64,000 nucleotides of DNA from Taeniopygia guttata (Eukaryota > Chordata > Aves > Passeriformes > Estrildidae): contig NC_133050.1 of assembly GCF_048771995.1 (NCBI RefSeq), positions 6,434,501-6,498,500 of the forward strand. The letters run 5' to 3'. Under the pieces are notes generated by a model, which was not told the DNA's origin, did no database searches, and saw nothing but the letters and a program-made list of their open reading frames with translations. Shown in pieces: positions 24,901 through 34,560 of this stretch (the stretch's first letter is position 1; each line of letters opens with the position of its first letter). Position numbers and translations under genes: made by a program.

Positions 24901-25280
24901 AATTCGCGCTGGAATCCGAACTCCTGGAGGCGCTGCAGCTTTACCGGGGCGCGGCCCCGGCCCGGCCCCGTTCCTCCATCGCCCTGCGGGACCTCCAGCG
25001 GCACCGTGAGTGCGACCCCCCGGTACCCCCCGTCCCCCCCGTGGCCGCCCCACCGGGTGCCACGGAAGGACCGGACGCTGCTTATCTCCCCGCAGAGCCC
25101 TGTTCGGTCCCGGTGAGCTCCGTGTCGGCGGAGGCGTTGGGGTTGGGGGGTCCCCCGGAACGCGGCCAGACCCCCCGAACCGAGGGGATGGGGGCGAGGC
25201 GCCGCAGGGAAGGGACCCAACAGCGGGTGGGCACCCGTGGGTGCTGCTCCGAGCGCTTCGAGGTGGCCACGCTGCTCTAG
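3944..25280 (+). CDS. IGSF9: IGSF9, Turtle-family Ig/FNIII adhesion receptor (19 coding exons)
   Basis: Type I membrane protein of the Turtle/Dasm1 family, which acts in dendrite growth and synaptic adhesion. Coding exons: 3944-3995, 4693-4884, 12947-13099, 13180-13331, 13455-13572, 13655-13796, 14364-14509, 14614-14756, 15866-16006, 17728-17844, 18220-18370, 18471-18594, 18667-18842, 18928-19178, 20765-20849, 21078-21248, 21392-21437, 22721-23995, 24860-25280. All junctions are GT-AG, and the sum is 4056 nt in phase (1351 residues; human is about 1180). Signal peptide [15 protein letters not shown]; five Ig domains (about 18-502, with motifs such as DQGWYEC, AGTYTC and AGKYTC); two FNIII domains (503-714); membrane helix near 733-756 followed by [11 protein letters not shown]; long cytoplasmic tail with conserved [34 protein letters not shown] and [13 protein letters not shown]; ends ATLL, a PDZ-ligand-like end. 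The adjacent TAGLN2 matches human linkage and argues against IGSF9B. Confidence 0.95.
4120..4680. repeat. IGSF9 intron 1 TCCCGGTGTA repeats
   Basis: Short 'tcccggtgta/tcccggtata' repeats nested in a higher-order unit of about 130-150 bases that also carries 'gaggaggcgggga' and 'ggataacgggggcgg'. They fill most of intron 1, up to the exon 2 acceptor. Confidence 0.85.
4903..7558. repeat. 2.65-kb GGGTCCCCGTG minisatellite
   Basis: About 250 copies of a 10/11-base unit (gggttcccgtg / gggtccccgtg) starting just after the exon 2 donor of IGSF9. Open frames of nearly 1000 codons on both strands result from the period. Strand asymmetry and G-runs suggest quadruplex potential. Confidence 0.97.
7559..8275. 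repeat. Higher-order repeat with 'gtgctggggcatctcccgtg' subunits
   Basis: Five units of about 120-175 bases, each opening with 'cccccac(a/g)gggtgaaattta' (near 7563, 7737, 7857, 8027 and 8168) and followed by two to five copies of a 21-base subrepeat. Confidence 0.88.
8276..9302. repeat. 115-bp satellite, nine copies
   Basis: Nine head-to-tail copies of a roughly 115-base unit with landmarks 'gctggatcgcgacccaaacg', 'ctaaaaaatcactttaattg' and 'gaatacactgatttttgggg'. Copies start near 8280, 8395, 8512, 8629, 8743, 8857, 8970, 9087 and 9199. It is less GC-rich than its neighbours and non-coding. Confidence 0.92.
9495..10385. repeat. 20/21-bp CCCCCACCCCCTTTTTGTGT minisatellite
   Basis: More than 40 copies of a strongly strand-asymmetric pyrimidine-rich unit within IGSF9 intron 2. 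Confidence 0.95.
10476..10522. repeat. (GAG)n microsatellite
   Basis: About fifteen uninterrupted GAG/AGG trinucleotides, preceded by a T-rich stretch. Confidence 0.95.
10850..10905. repeat. (CCT)n microsatellite
   Basis: CCT/CTC trinucleotide run, the complement of the run 330 bases upstream. The pair forms an inverted triplet-repeat arrangement. Confidence 0.92.
10915..11885. repeat. About 30-bp 'cagtgggtgcccggg' minisatellite
   Basis: Roughly 30 copies of a 28-32-base unit combining 'cagtgggtgcccgggg' with 'aagggggtgctcagga'. Part of IGSF9 intron 2. Confidence 0.92.
12046..12912. repeat. About 20-bp 'gacccgggagaggggt' minisatellite
   Basis: Irregular tandem array of 'gtgacccgggagaggg' variants that ends about 35 bases before the IGSF9 exon 3 acceptor (AG at 12945-12946). 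Confidence 0.92.
13797..14363 (+). repeat. 146-bp tandem repeat carrying the IGSF9 exon 7 acceptor
   Basis: Intron 6 is four copies of a 145-147-base unit. Each ends with 'catcccttcccag' plus about 18 bases matching the start of exon 7 (ccacctccaggctcg). Decoy acceptors precede 13926, 14072 and 14217; the functional one precedes 14364. Confidence 0.9.
14790..15865 (+). repeat. About 37-bp pyrimidine minisatellite carrying acceptor-like sequence
   Basis: About 25-28 copies of a unit containing 'ctctcccagctccttcccaa'. The last unit runs into the true exon 9 acceptor (cccctctcccag, then CTCC), so the repeat replicates an acceptor and the first exon bases. Confidence 0.9.
16139..16864 (-). mobile_element. 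Solo LTR, ERVL-like (copy A)
   Basis: First of three related copies (others at 19281-19922 and 30131-30714), all in minus orientation. Read on the minus strand it starts near TGTCGGAATC and contains AAGAATAAAC as a polyadenylation-like element. It has an internal tandem duplication of about 77 bases and a shortened end relative to the other copies. I see no internal viral genes. It resembles passerine TguLTR5-type repeats as I recall them; the family name is tentative. Copy similarity suggests moderate age. Confidence 0.65.
16961..17446 (+). mobile_element. Probable solo LTR of another family
   Basis: AT-rich segment bounded by TGTCAGCAC and CTGTCACA, with a TATA-like GGATAAAAGG near 17333 and CGCAATAAAC near 17393, in the order expected of a plus-strand LTR. 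No coding part is present. Boundaries are approximate and the family was not identified. Confidence 0.45.
17405..17720 (+). repeat. About 105-bp tandem repeat derived from the LTR end
   Basis: Two to three copies of a unit containing 'ctaactttaaactgttag', 'tctgtcaca' and 'tttctttaataattcacag', continuing the preceding LTR. The last copy leads into the IGSF9 exon 10 acceptor (AG at 17726-17727). Confidence 0.75.
19281..19922 (-). mobile_element. Solo LTR, ERVL-like (copy B)
   Basis: Same family and orientation as the copies at 16139 and 30131, lying in IGSF9 intron 14. It retains the flank 'agcttccctctggctgccct' shared with copy C. Its end abuts or overlaps a different LTR at 19918. No internal viral region is seen. 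Confidence 0.65.
19918..20709 (-). mobile_element. Solo LTR of a second retroviral family (ERVK-like)
   Basis: Read on the minus strand it runs from TGTCCCTCAGAC to GGAGGATGTCA, with TATAAAAGA-like boxes and GCAATAAACTGCC near its end, the order typical of an LTR. A roughly 66-base segment ('cctattacctatattaaat') is repeated three to four times inside. With copy B it makes up most of IGSF9 intron 14. The family is a tentative recollection. Confidence 0.55.
21440..22500. repeat. 'catgccatgccatgctccctccctgtcctg' repeats
   Basis: IGSF9 intron 17 is filled with CATGC pentamer runs alternating with 'tccctccctgtcctg', in higher-order units of about 50-190 bases. Confidence 0.9.
23319..23462 (+). 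repeat. IGSF9: Coding 18-bp VNTR in the IGSF9 cytoplasmic tail
   Basis: Eight copies of an 18-base unit (ggtgccccggtacccccc) encode G-[AP]-[PA]-V-P-P hexapeptides within exon 18. Human IGSF9 has only a short Pro/Ala-rich stretch at the corresponding place before LQYLSLPFF, from memory of the sequence. Confidence 0.9.
24240..24830. repeat. IGSF9 intron 18 repeats
   Basis: Units of about 57 and 115 bases built from 'gggtttcacacccatcccca', 'gagctttcactttttggggt' and 'ctcccctgacctc', ending near the exon 19 acceptor. Confidence 0.85.
25006..25095 (+). other. IGSF9: Possible in-frame 90-nt intron in the last IGSF9 exon
   Basis: GTGAGT follows CAC-C at 25006, and a pyrimidine tract ending CCCCGCAG lies at 25095. 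The enclosed 90 nt contain no stop, so spliced (1321 residues) and unspliced (1351 residues) forms share the frame and the ATLL terminus. The enclosed Pro/Val repeat looks more intron-like than coding. Confidence 0.5.
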
Positions 25281-25307
25281 GTGGTCCCGCGTGGGGTTTG
25301 GGGGGGA

Positions 25308-25313
25308 AATAAA
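25308..25313 (+). terminator. IGSF9: IGSF9 polyadenylation signal AATAAA
   Basis: AATAAA 28 bases after the TAG stop, which implies an unusually short 3' UTR. Confidence 0.8.
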
Positions 25314-25700
25314 GAGGTGCCCCCTCCTTTTAAACCCTCCCTCCATCTTCTCAATTGCTCCCCAATTCTCCTGTGTGTCCCCCATCATCTTCCCCATCCC
25401 CCCGCCCACATTTTCCCATTCCCCACTTGCTCTCCCCCTATTAAATCCCACCCCCCCTATTAAATCCCACCCCCCTATTAAATCCCACCCCCCCCCTCCC
25501 CATTTATCCGTGCCCCCCCCCCCAAAATTGCTCCGTACCCCCATTTTCCTCATCTTCCTCCCTCGGGGTGTCCCCCCCCCATCTTCTCCTACCCCTCCCC
25601 CATTTCCTCAGTGTCCCCCTCCGCCGTTCCGATGTCGCCGTCCCCTCCCTCGTGCCTCAGTTTCCCCCCTCCCCTCCCCCTCCGTTCTCCCCCCCCCCAA
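25314..25700. other. C/T-rich intergenic spacer
   Basis: Low-complexity pyrimidine-rich sequence after the IGSF9 polyadenylation signal, with three short copies of 'ctattaaatcccacccc'. No exon seen. Confidence 0.6.
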
Positions 25701-25890
25701 TTCGGGAGGGGGCGTGGCCAGCGCGAGGAGGGGGCGTGGTCAATGCGGGGAGGGGCGTGGCCACACCGCTCATGCCCTTATATGGTCACGGCGCGGGATC
25801 GCGTCATCGAGGGGGCGTGGCCTGGCGGTGACGTCACCCCGGGGGGGTTCGCCCGTGGGGTTCCGGCGCGGGTCGCGTCGGGTCACGGAT
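25701..25890 (+). promoter_or_regulatory. Promoter-like cluster with CArG box and CRE
   Basis: Contains a perfect SRF CArG box, CCTTATATGG, at 25776-25785; a perfect palindromic CRE, TGACGTCA, at 25829-25836; and four 'ggggcgtgg' GC/CACCC boxes. It lies upstream of TAGLN2, whose family (transgelins) is classically CArG-regulated. An upstream or alternative TAGLN2 promoter is the simplest reading. No first exon was identified beside it. Confidence 0.5.
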
Positions 25891-25919
25891 TTTGGGCACC
25901 CCTCCCCCAACCTCGTACC

Positions 25920-26560
25920 CCCCCATCGTGTCCCCTTTTGTCCCCCTGACGTGTCCCCGTGTCCCCTCTTTGTGTCCTCTCGTGTCCCACTGCCACGCCC
26001 ACCCCGTGTCCCCCCGTGTCCCCCCATTATGTCCCCCCATGTCCCCTCGTGTCCCACTGCCACACCCACCCCATGTCCCCCCGTGTCCCCCCAGTGTCCC
26101 CTCATGTCCCCCTGCCACGCCCACCCCATGTCCCCCCGTGTCCCCTTGCCATGCCCCCATGTCCCCCCATTGTGTCCCCTCGTGTCCCCTTGCCATGCCC
26201 CCATGTCCCCTCATTGTGTCCCCCCTGCCACGCCCACCCCATGTCCCCCTGTGTCCCCCCAGTGTCCCCCCATGTCCCCTCGTGTCCCCCCAGTGTCCCC
26301 TCATTGTGTCCCCCTGCCACGCCCACCCCATGTCCCCCCATGTCCCCTTGCCACGCCCACCCCATGTCCCCCCAGTGTCCCCTCGTGTCCCCCTGCCACA
26401 CCCACCCCGTGTCCCCCCAGTGTCCCCTCGTGTCCCCCTGCCACACCCACCCCATGTCCCCCCATGTCCCCTTTCAGTTCCTCCCGTGTCCCCCTGCCAC
26501 ACCCACTTCATGTCCCCCATCGTGTCCCCCTGTCACATCCACCCCTGTCCTGTCCCTGTG
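25920..26560. repeat. 'ccacgcccaccccatgtcccc' minisatellite
   Basis: Irregular array of 'gtgtcccc' and 'ctgccacgcccaccccatg' units in intergenic DNA. The open frames are repeat artefacts. Confidence 0.9.
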
Positions 26561-27030
26561 TCACCCCTAAATCTCCTGTTTTGTCACCCCAAAATCTGCT
26601 TTGTCACCCCCAGGTCCTGTCCCTGTGTCACCCAACCCCGTTCCTGCACCTCTCTGTCACCCCTGCCCTTGTCCCCCCTGTGTCACCCCATGTCCCATGG
26701 GTCACCCAGTGCCACTCCCTGCCCGTGTCCCCAGAGGCCACAGGAAACGTCACCCGAAATCCCCAGGGGACACCCACAGTCCTTAGAGGGTTAAAGTCAC
26801 CCCACCCTGTGGCACCCGTGGGTGCAGGGAGGGTGAGGGGACACTTCTGGGCTGGACCACAGTGTGACAGTGCCATCAGAGCTGAGCTGTGGTGGCACCA
26901 CAGTGTCACAGTGCCATCAGAACTGAGCTCTGGTGGCACCACAGTGTGACAGTGCCATCAGAACCGTGTGACAGTGCCACCTCAGCTGAGCTCTGGGTGC
27001 CAAGCTGGGTGCTGAGGGGTGGCAGTGGTG
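26561..27030. other. Intergenic spacer, no gene seen
   Basis: Mixed sequence including three short copies of 'cagtgtgacagtgccatcag' near 26862-26965. No exon recognised. Confidence 0.4.
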
Positions 27031-27515
27031 ACAGTGACACTGCAGGGATGGTGACAGGGACACTGCAGGGACGGTGACAGTGACACTGCAGGGATGGTGA
27101 CAGTGACAGGGACACTGCAGGGATGGTGACAGTGACACTGCAGGGACGGTGACAGTGACACTGCAGGGGCGGTGACAGTGACACTGCAGGGATGGTGACA
27201 GTGACACTGCAGTGTTGGTGACAGTGACACTGCAGGGGTGGTGACAGTGACACTGCAGGGATGGTGACAGGGACACTGCAGGGATGGTGACAGTGACACT
27301 GCTGTGGTGGTGACAGTGACACTGCAGCAGTGGTGACAGTGACACTGCAGGGATGGTGATGGGGACACTGCAGGGATGGTGACAGTGACACTGCAGGGAT
27401 GGTGACAGTGACACTGCAGGGACGGTGACAGTGGCACTGCAGGGATGGTGACAGTGACACTGCAGGGGTGGTGACAGTGACACTGCAGGGATGGTGACAG
27501 TGACACTGCAGCGGT
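27031..27515. repeat. 23-bp 'gcagggatggtgacagtgaca' minisatellite
   Basis: About twenty copies of a 23-base unit, intergenic between IGSF9 and TAGLN2. Confidence 0.93.
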
Positions 27516-27879
27516 GGCCCTGCCACCCCTTCCGGAGGCGCCGGTGGCCCCGAGCCGAGGTTCTGTTTGGTTGTTTTGGTGGCGCTCGCCATGGAGACGG
27601 GACATGTGCCAACGCCATCGTCACCGGGGACACTGTGGGGCCATGTCCTCCCCTCCCTGACCCTCAGCTGTCCCCTTGTCACCAGAGCCAGCCCCTGCTT
27701 GTCCCCATTGTCACAGCAGGGTCCTGGCAGCTGCCAGGTGCCACCGTGGGCATTGTCCCCTTGTTGCCACCATGAGTGGTTTTGTCACCAGCAAAATGCT
27801 CAGGGGGGTCAAGCCCAGCCTGTCCCCGTTGTGTCACTTTGTCCCTGATACTGCAGCCACGCTGTCCCCAGCACAGCCA

Positions 27880-28415
27880 CTGTCCCTGTGTCCCTCTGCC
27901 ACCGTGGCCACCCTGTCCTCATCACAGCCACCCTGTCCCCACCACAGCCACATTGTCCCCACCACAGCCACATTGTCCCCACCACAGTCACCCTGTCCCC
28001 ACCACAGCCACACTGTCCCCATCACGGCCACATTGTCTCCACCACAGTCACCCTGTCCCTGCCACAATCCCTGTCCCCACCACAGCCACATTGTCCCCTT
28101 CATGGCCACATTGTCCCCATCACAGCCACATTGTCCCCATCACAGCCACATTGTCCCCATCACAGCCACATTGTCCCTGTCATGGCCACCCTGTCTCCAC
28201 CACAGGTACTGTCCCTGTGTCCCCCTGCCATCACGGCCACCCTGTCCCCACCACAGCCACATTGTCCCCACCACAGCCACATTGACCACAGCCACATTGT
28301 CCCCACCATGGCCACCCTGTCCCCACCACAGCCACATTGTCCCCTTCGTGGCCACCCTGTCCCCACCACAGCCACATTGTCCCCTTCGTGGCCACCCTGT
28401 CCCCACCCCGTCCCC
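27880..28415. repeat. 20-bp 'ccccaccacagccacattgt' minisatellite
   Basis: About 25 copies of a 20/21-base unit immediately upstream of the TAGLN2 CpG island. Confidence 0.93.
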
Positions 28416-28419
28416 CGTC

Positions 28420-28621
28420 CCCGCTCCCCCGTGTCCCCTCCCGGGGCGGGGCAGCCCCGGGGCTCGGTCCGGCTCTCTCCCAGCCCCGCCGCGGCCCCGG
28501 CGGATCCCGCCCCGGGGGCGGGCGGTACCGGGCGGTGCCGGTGACATCAGCCGTGAAAAGGGCGCGGGCGGCGGCGGCATCCGGCACTGCCGCCCCGGGG
28601 AGCGCGGGACCGGCGCCGCAG
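28420..28621 (+). promoter_or_regulatory. TAGLN2: TAGLN2 CpG promoter and probable 5' UTR exon
   Basis: Very CpG-rich block with Sp1-type boxes (cggggcgggg; ccgggggcgggcgg), then TGACATCA at 28542-28549 and a GC-rich run ending GCCGCAG at 28621, followed by a donor-like GTAGGG. This fits a non-coding first exon spliced over about 2.1 kb to the exon holding the ATG. The exon's start is not defined. Confidence 0.6.
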
Positions 28622-30130
28622 GTAGGGAGGGGCTGCCACCGGCCACCGGGCACCGGGGATGGATGGGGATGGCACCGGGAGCTGCGCGGGCACCGGGAGG
28701 GAGATGCGCACCGGGAGGACAGCGGCAGGGCGGAGATGGGAACGGGCTCGGGACCGGCCGCCAGTCCCCGGTGTCCCCCGGTGTGCCCCGGTGTGTCCCC
28801 CGGTGTTCCCCGGTGTGTCCCCCACACCCTCCCCGGTAACGGTTACGACCGAACCGCACCCACGGAGCCACCGGGACACGCGGCCGCGCCCGGGAAACGG
28901 GACCGGGGTGCGGCTTCCGGCCCCGCCGTACCGGGAGCCCCGGGGCGCGCCCGCGGGGGCGGCTCCGCTCCCCTCCCCGTCCCCGCTGTGTCCCCTCCCC
29001 GCTGTCCCCGCGGGGCTCTGGGCACCCTTGGGTGGCGGAGCGCTGGGTGCAGCCCTGGCTGCTGTCCCCGGGGTGTGGCGGGGGTCCCCAGGGTGGCTTT
29101 GTGCCGCTTGGGGTCCCCTTCTTGTCGCCGCTGGAGGATTTCGGGGATCCCCGGGGATGGGTACAACCCTTTCAGTGCCGCTCTTAGGAAAGAATTTGGG
29201 GGTGCTCGGGGTGTCCATGGGGTGGCTGCCCCCCCATAAGTGGCACCACGGTGGCCGGAGGGTCCCCAACATTCCGGGTGGGTCCGGTGCGGCCGCTCCC
29301 GCCCAGTCCGGAGGTCGCCGGGGCAGCGGGGCCGGGTGCGGGTGTGTCCCCATCCCGCCCGGGCAGGCTCCGCTTGGGTCGGGAAACGATCCCAGTTCAG
29401 CTCCTCTTTGTTTCCCAACTCCTTGGCCCCCCGCCGGCCGCTCCCCACGCCACCCCCGCGGGGTCCCCGCATGCCAGGCTTGGTCCTGGGGACATCCACG
29501 GTGGCACAAAGCGTTGGTTCTGTGGGCACACCTGGCTGGGGTGGCTTTTCCTCCTGTCCTTGGGGTGCTCCTGGTGGCAGGACCCCCGAACCGAGCCTGG
29601 CACCCCCAATTTGGGCTGGGAAAGTGCCACATGTGCCCGGTTGGGACGGTGACACCGGGCAGGCGTGGCCACCCACACGTGGCTTCTTGGTGCCCCCAAA
29701 TGCCAGCGGGGCGATGCACGGGTGGGCAGCCTCGTGTGGGGCAGAGGGGATGGAGAGACCCCCGTGGGCAGCTCAGGACCGTACGGGCACGGCCACTCTG
29801 CACATGTCCCCCGTGGGCATTATCTCCAGCACGGGTGGCACCGCTCCAGCGGCGCCTTGGCACGGCACCTGGCCGGGGTGGGGTGGGGACACTGCCACCA
29901 TCAGGCCTGGCCCCACGCTCCCGTGCCAGTCCCGGATCTGGCTCCGGGCCCGAGCAAACGGGCGAGATCCGCAAACAAGCTCCGACCGGCCCCCGGCGCC
30001 CGCTGGCTGGCACACGGCGATGCTCAGGGTGGCACGGAGGGTGTCACAGCACCCCTCGGGTGGGCACAAACCCAGCTGGGCAGGAAGAGGGCAGAGCCTG
30101 GGCAGCGCCTGGCACGGCCGATAAGGTCCC
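28622..30130 (+). other. TAGLN2 intron 1, unique part
   Basis: GC-rich and largely non-tandem. The open frames here have no recognisable homology. No further exon could be supported. Confidence 0.5.
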
Positions 30131-31626
<1,496 letters not shown>

Positions 31627-31875
31627 GCCCCTCCTGATGGGCACCCCCCACCCCAAAACCGCCTTACCCCCTCACCGTGGACCAACCGGGTGCCCCCCAA
31701 ACCCGGGCAGCCGCCCCCTCGCCAGTTTTATCAGGACCAAAGTCATTTTTTTATTATAATTATTATTATTTGGCTGGGTGGGGGCGGCGCCGCTGCGCCC
31801 ACCCCAATGCCCCACAGTGCCTTGGGGGGCTGCTGGAGGCCCCCCCAGAGTTTTGGGGAGCAATCCCTGTGCCCC

Positions 31876-31881
31876 AATAAA
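31876..31881 (+). terminator. TAGLN2: TAGLN2 polyadenylation signal AATAAA
   Basis: AATAAA 250 bases after the TGA stop. The 3' UTR includes an ATT-rich run near 31745-31770. Confidence 0.85.
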
Positions 31882-32025
31882 TGGATTCACTTCTTCTTTC
31901 CGGGCCTGGTCGTGATTTGGGGCTGGGGGAGGGCAGGAGGGGTCCTGGTGGGTTAAAATTTGGGGACCCCCCGGTCTGGGGGGGTCGGGGCAGGGACCCC
32001 ATGGCCGCACAGAGGGGCGGGGCCA

Positions 32026-32106
32026 CGACAAAAGGGGCGTGGTCACGACAAAAGGGGCGTGGCTACGGCAAAGGGGGCGTGGTCACGACAAAAGGGGCGT
32101 GGCTTT
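32026..32106. repeat. 20-bp GGGGCGTGGTCACGACAAAA repeat
   Basis: Four to five copies, each a GC/CACCC (KLF/Sp-like) box, placed just before a CTCF-like site. Confidence 0.85.
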
Positions 32107-32118
32107 GCCGCCGGATCG

Positions 32119-32134
32119 CAGCGCCCTCTTCTGG
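32119..32134 (-). promoter_or_regulatory. CTCF-like motif
   Basis: The plus strand reads CAGCGCCCTCTTCTGG. Its complement, CCAGAAGAGGGCGCTG, closely fits the CTCF core consensus. Binding is inferred from sequence only. Confidence 0.4.
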
Positions 32135-32379
32135 CCACGCGTGTAACTGCACCAAAGATGAAAAAATATCTTTTTTTTACCCCAAAACAGGTGAGAAAAT
32201 TCGGGTTTTGTGTTGTTTGTTCTGTATTTTCCGGTAAAAAGCCGTTATTTCCTTTCGTACATTTTTTTGCCCTGAAAAAGTTTTACCTGAAAAAAATTTA
32301 CCGCAAAAAAAAAAAAAAAATTTTCCCTATAAATTGACAAATAAATGGGTTCTCCTAACCAATTTAATCCCCTGAAATG

Positions 32380-32830
32380 TGCATTATCCCCTAAAATATT
32401 TCATAATTTTTATTTTATTTTATTAAAATATATTATTTAAAATATATATATTTTATAATGTATAACATTTTAATAGGTTTATAATTAAAATAATTATATT
32501 TAAATCATAATATTTAAATATATTAAATATTTAAAAATATTTTAAAATAATATTTCAAATATATACTATATATATTATTAAAATATATATTAAAATATGC
32601 ATTATGCCCTAAAATATTCAATATTTTATTTTATATTATTAAAATGTTATTTTTAAAATATACATTTTATAATATACAAAATTTTAAAATTTCTATTTTA
32701 AAATAATATTTTAAATATATGTTATATATATTATTAATATCTATTTAAATAATATATCTTATATTAAAATATATATTCTTAAATATATGTTATTAAAATA
32801 TATATTATTAAAATATGCATTATCCCCTAA
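32380..32830. repeat. AT-rich island
   Basis: Nearly pure A/T sequence (TTTAAAATATATATT-type), exceptional in this GC-rich window. It lies between TAGLN2 and PEX19 with no gene in it. Confidence 0.9.
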
Positions 32831-33059
32831 AATATGCAATAACCCCCTAAAAAAAGAGGCATTTCCCTTAATTTAAATCTCTCAAATTATGGGGAAAGGG
32901 GGATTTTCTCAATTTAAACCCTTAATAAGGAAAGGCAACAGGATTTCCCCTGTTTTTTCCCCCTTATTTTCATCATCTTTAAGTTTAAACTTTAAGATGA
33001 TGAAAATGAGGGGTTCAAACCTTAAATTCAAATAAAAAAATGCCATCACCGATGGATGT

Positions 33060-33245
33060 GATAATGGAACTGTACAAAATCGAAGTAAAATACACAAAAT
33101 TAGCACTGTAATTCAGAATATCGAGCAGAACTGTATAAAATAGAAATAAAACACCCCAAATAATCACTGTAATTCAGAATATCGAGCAGAACTGTATAAA
33201 ATCGAAATAAAACACCCAAAATAAGCACTGTAATTCAGAATATCG
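33060..33245. repeat. 63-bp tandem repeat, three copies
   Basis: Units carry 'aactgtataaaat', 'gaaataaaacac' and 'cactgtaattcagaatatcg'. Confidence 0.85.
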
Positions 33246-34050
33246 AGCAGCAGGTGGCAATGCTACTGCACGGAAAATATATAGGATTAAAAAAATTTAA
33301 AAATCCAAGAAATTCCGAGTGCCTGTGAAAAGCAAGAATTTTTAAAAGTTTAATAATAGGATTAAAAAAAAATGGATAAAATTTACAGCTCTGGGGTGGT
33401 GGAAGAGCACTAAAAAAGCTTAAAATAAGGGGGGGATTTGGGGGTCCTGAGGGGATAAAGGGGATGTGTGGGGAGGGATGGAGAGTTGTGGGGTGGGGGG
33501 AAAAGGGGAATCGTTCCTGGAGACCCCCACTCACCTTTCCTGGTGTTCCCGGGCGGCTGCAGAGGAAAGAGGGGAGGGGTCGCTGTGGGGTCCCCGAGCA
33601 CTGACCCCTCTCAGGATTCCTGAACCCCCACGGGACCCCCAATTCCCCTCAGGACCCCCAAACATCCCTGGAGCCCCCCAGAATTCATGAACACCCCCAG
33701 TGCCCCCGAATAACTCAGCCTCAACAACCCAAAGCTCGGCAGGGACAGAGACCCCCCCCCAAACACCCCCAAGGATGAGAGAACCCCCAAAATCCCGCAG
33801 GACCCCCAGCCAAGGTCACAATTCTGGGGGTCCCTATCATTCCCAAATTCTGGGGACCTCTACAGCTCCAAGGGACCCCCGTGCCCCCATTGTCACCCAC
33901 CCACTGGTACCCCCCATTGCCCAAACCCCATCCCTGGGACCCCCAATTCCCATGGCACCCCGATTCCCCTGGACCCCCATCCCTGGGACCCCCATTCCTC
34001 TGGGCACCCATCCCTGGCTCTCCAAACCCCCTGAGCCCCCCACTCTTGGA
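33246..34050. other. Intergenic spacer upstream of PEX19
   Basis: AT-rich at first, then C-rich with 'gggacccccattcc'-like repeats. A 22-nt exon-like stretch on the minus strand (33535-33556, flanked by CTGCAG and GTGAGT) has no supporting homology. Confidence 0.35.
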
Positions 34051-34057
34051 ACCCCCA

Positions 34058-34440
34058 TTCCCATTCCCATTCCCATTCCCATTCCTGTTCCCGTTCCCAT
34101 CCCCATTCCCGCTCCCATTCCCCATTCCCATTCCCATTCCCATTCCCATTCCCATTCCCATTCCCCATTCCCATTCCCGTTCCCCATTCCCGTTCCCATT
34201 CCCATTCCCATTCCTATTCCCATTCCCATTCCCATTCCCATTCCTATTCCCATTCCCATTCCCATTCCCCGTTCCCATTCCCGTTCCCATTCCCATTTCC
34301 CGTTCCCATTCCCATTCCCATTTCCCCATTCCCATTCCCATTCCCATTCCCATTCCCATTTCCCCATTCCCATTCCCATTTCCCCATTCCCATTCCCATT
34401 CCCATTCCCATTCCCATTCCCATTTCCCATTCCCGCTCCC
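34058..34440. repeat. (CCCATT)n hexanucleotide array
   Basis: About 60 copies of cccatt, with occasional cccgtt and 5- or 7-base variants, ending about 100 bases upstream of the PEX19 start. Confidence 0.95.
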
Positions 34441-34560
34441 GTTCGGGTTCCGTTCCGTGTTTTCCAGGGGGCGTGGCCAGCGGAGGGGGCGTGGCCTCGG
34501 GGCGGGGAGGGGCGTGGCCAGCGGCAGCGCCCTCTGGCGGCGGCGGGCGGAGCGGCCAAG
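34441..34560 (+). promoter_or_regulatory. PEX19: PEX19 promoter
   Basis: Contains three 'gggcgtggcc' boxes, a CTCF-like motif (CAGCGCCCTCTGGCGG at 34525-34540, minus-strand orientation) and a YY1-type CCAAGATGGCGGC spanning the ATG at 34561. YY1 sites at the start are typical of TATA-less housekeeping promoters. Confidence 0.6.

Noticed and set aside
3944-25280. Assignment to IGSF9B instead of IGSF9
   Set aside because: The tail motifs ([21 protein letters not shown]) and the neighbouring TAGLN2 fit IGSF9; a few Ig1 residues shared with IGSF9B are expected between paralogues.
34058-34440. Interstitial telomere repeat
   Set aside because: The unit is CCCATT/AATGGG, not CCCTAA/TTAGGG.
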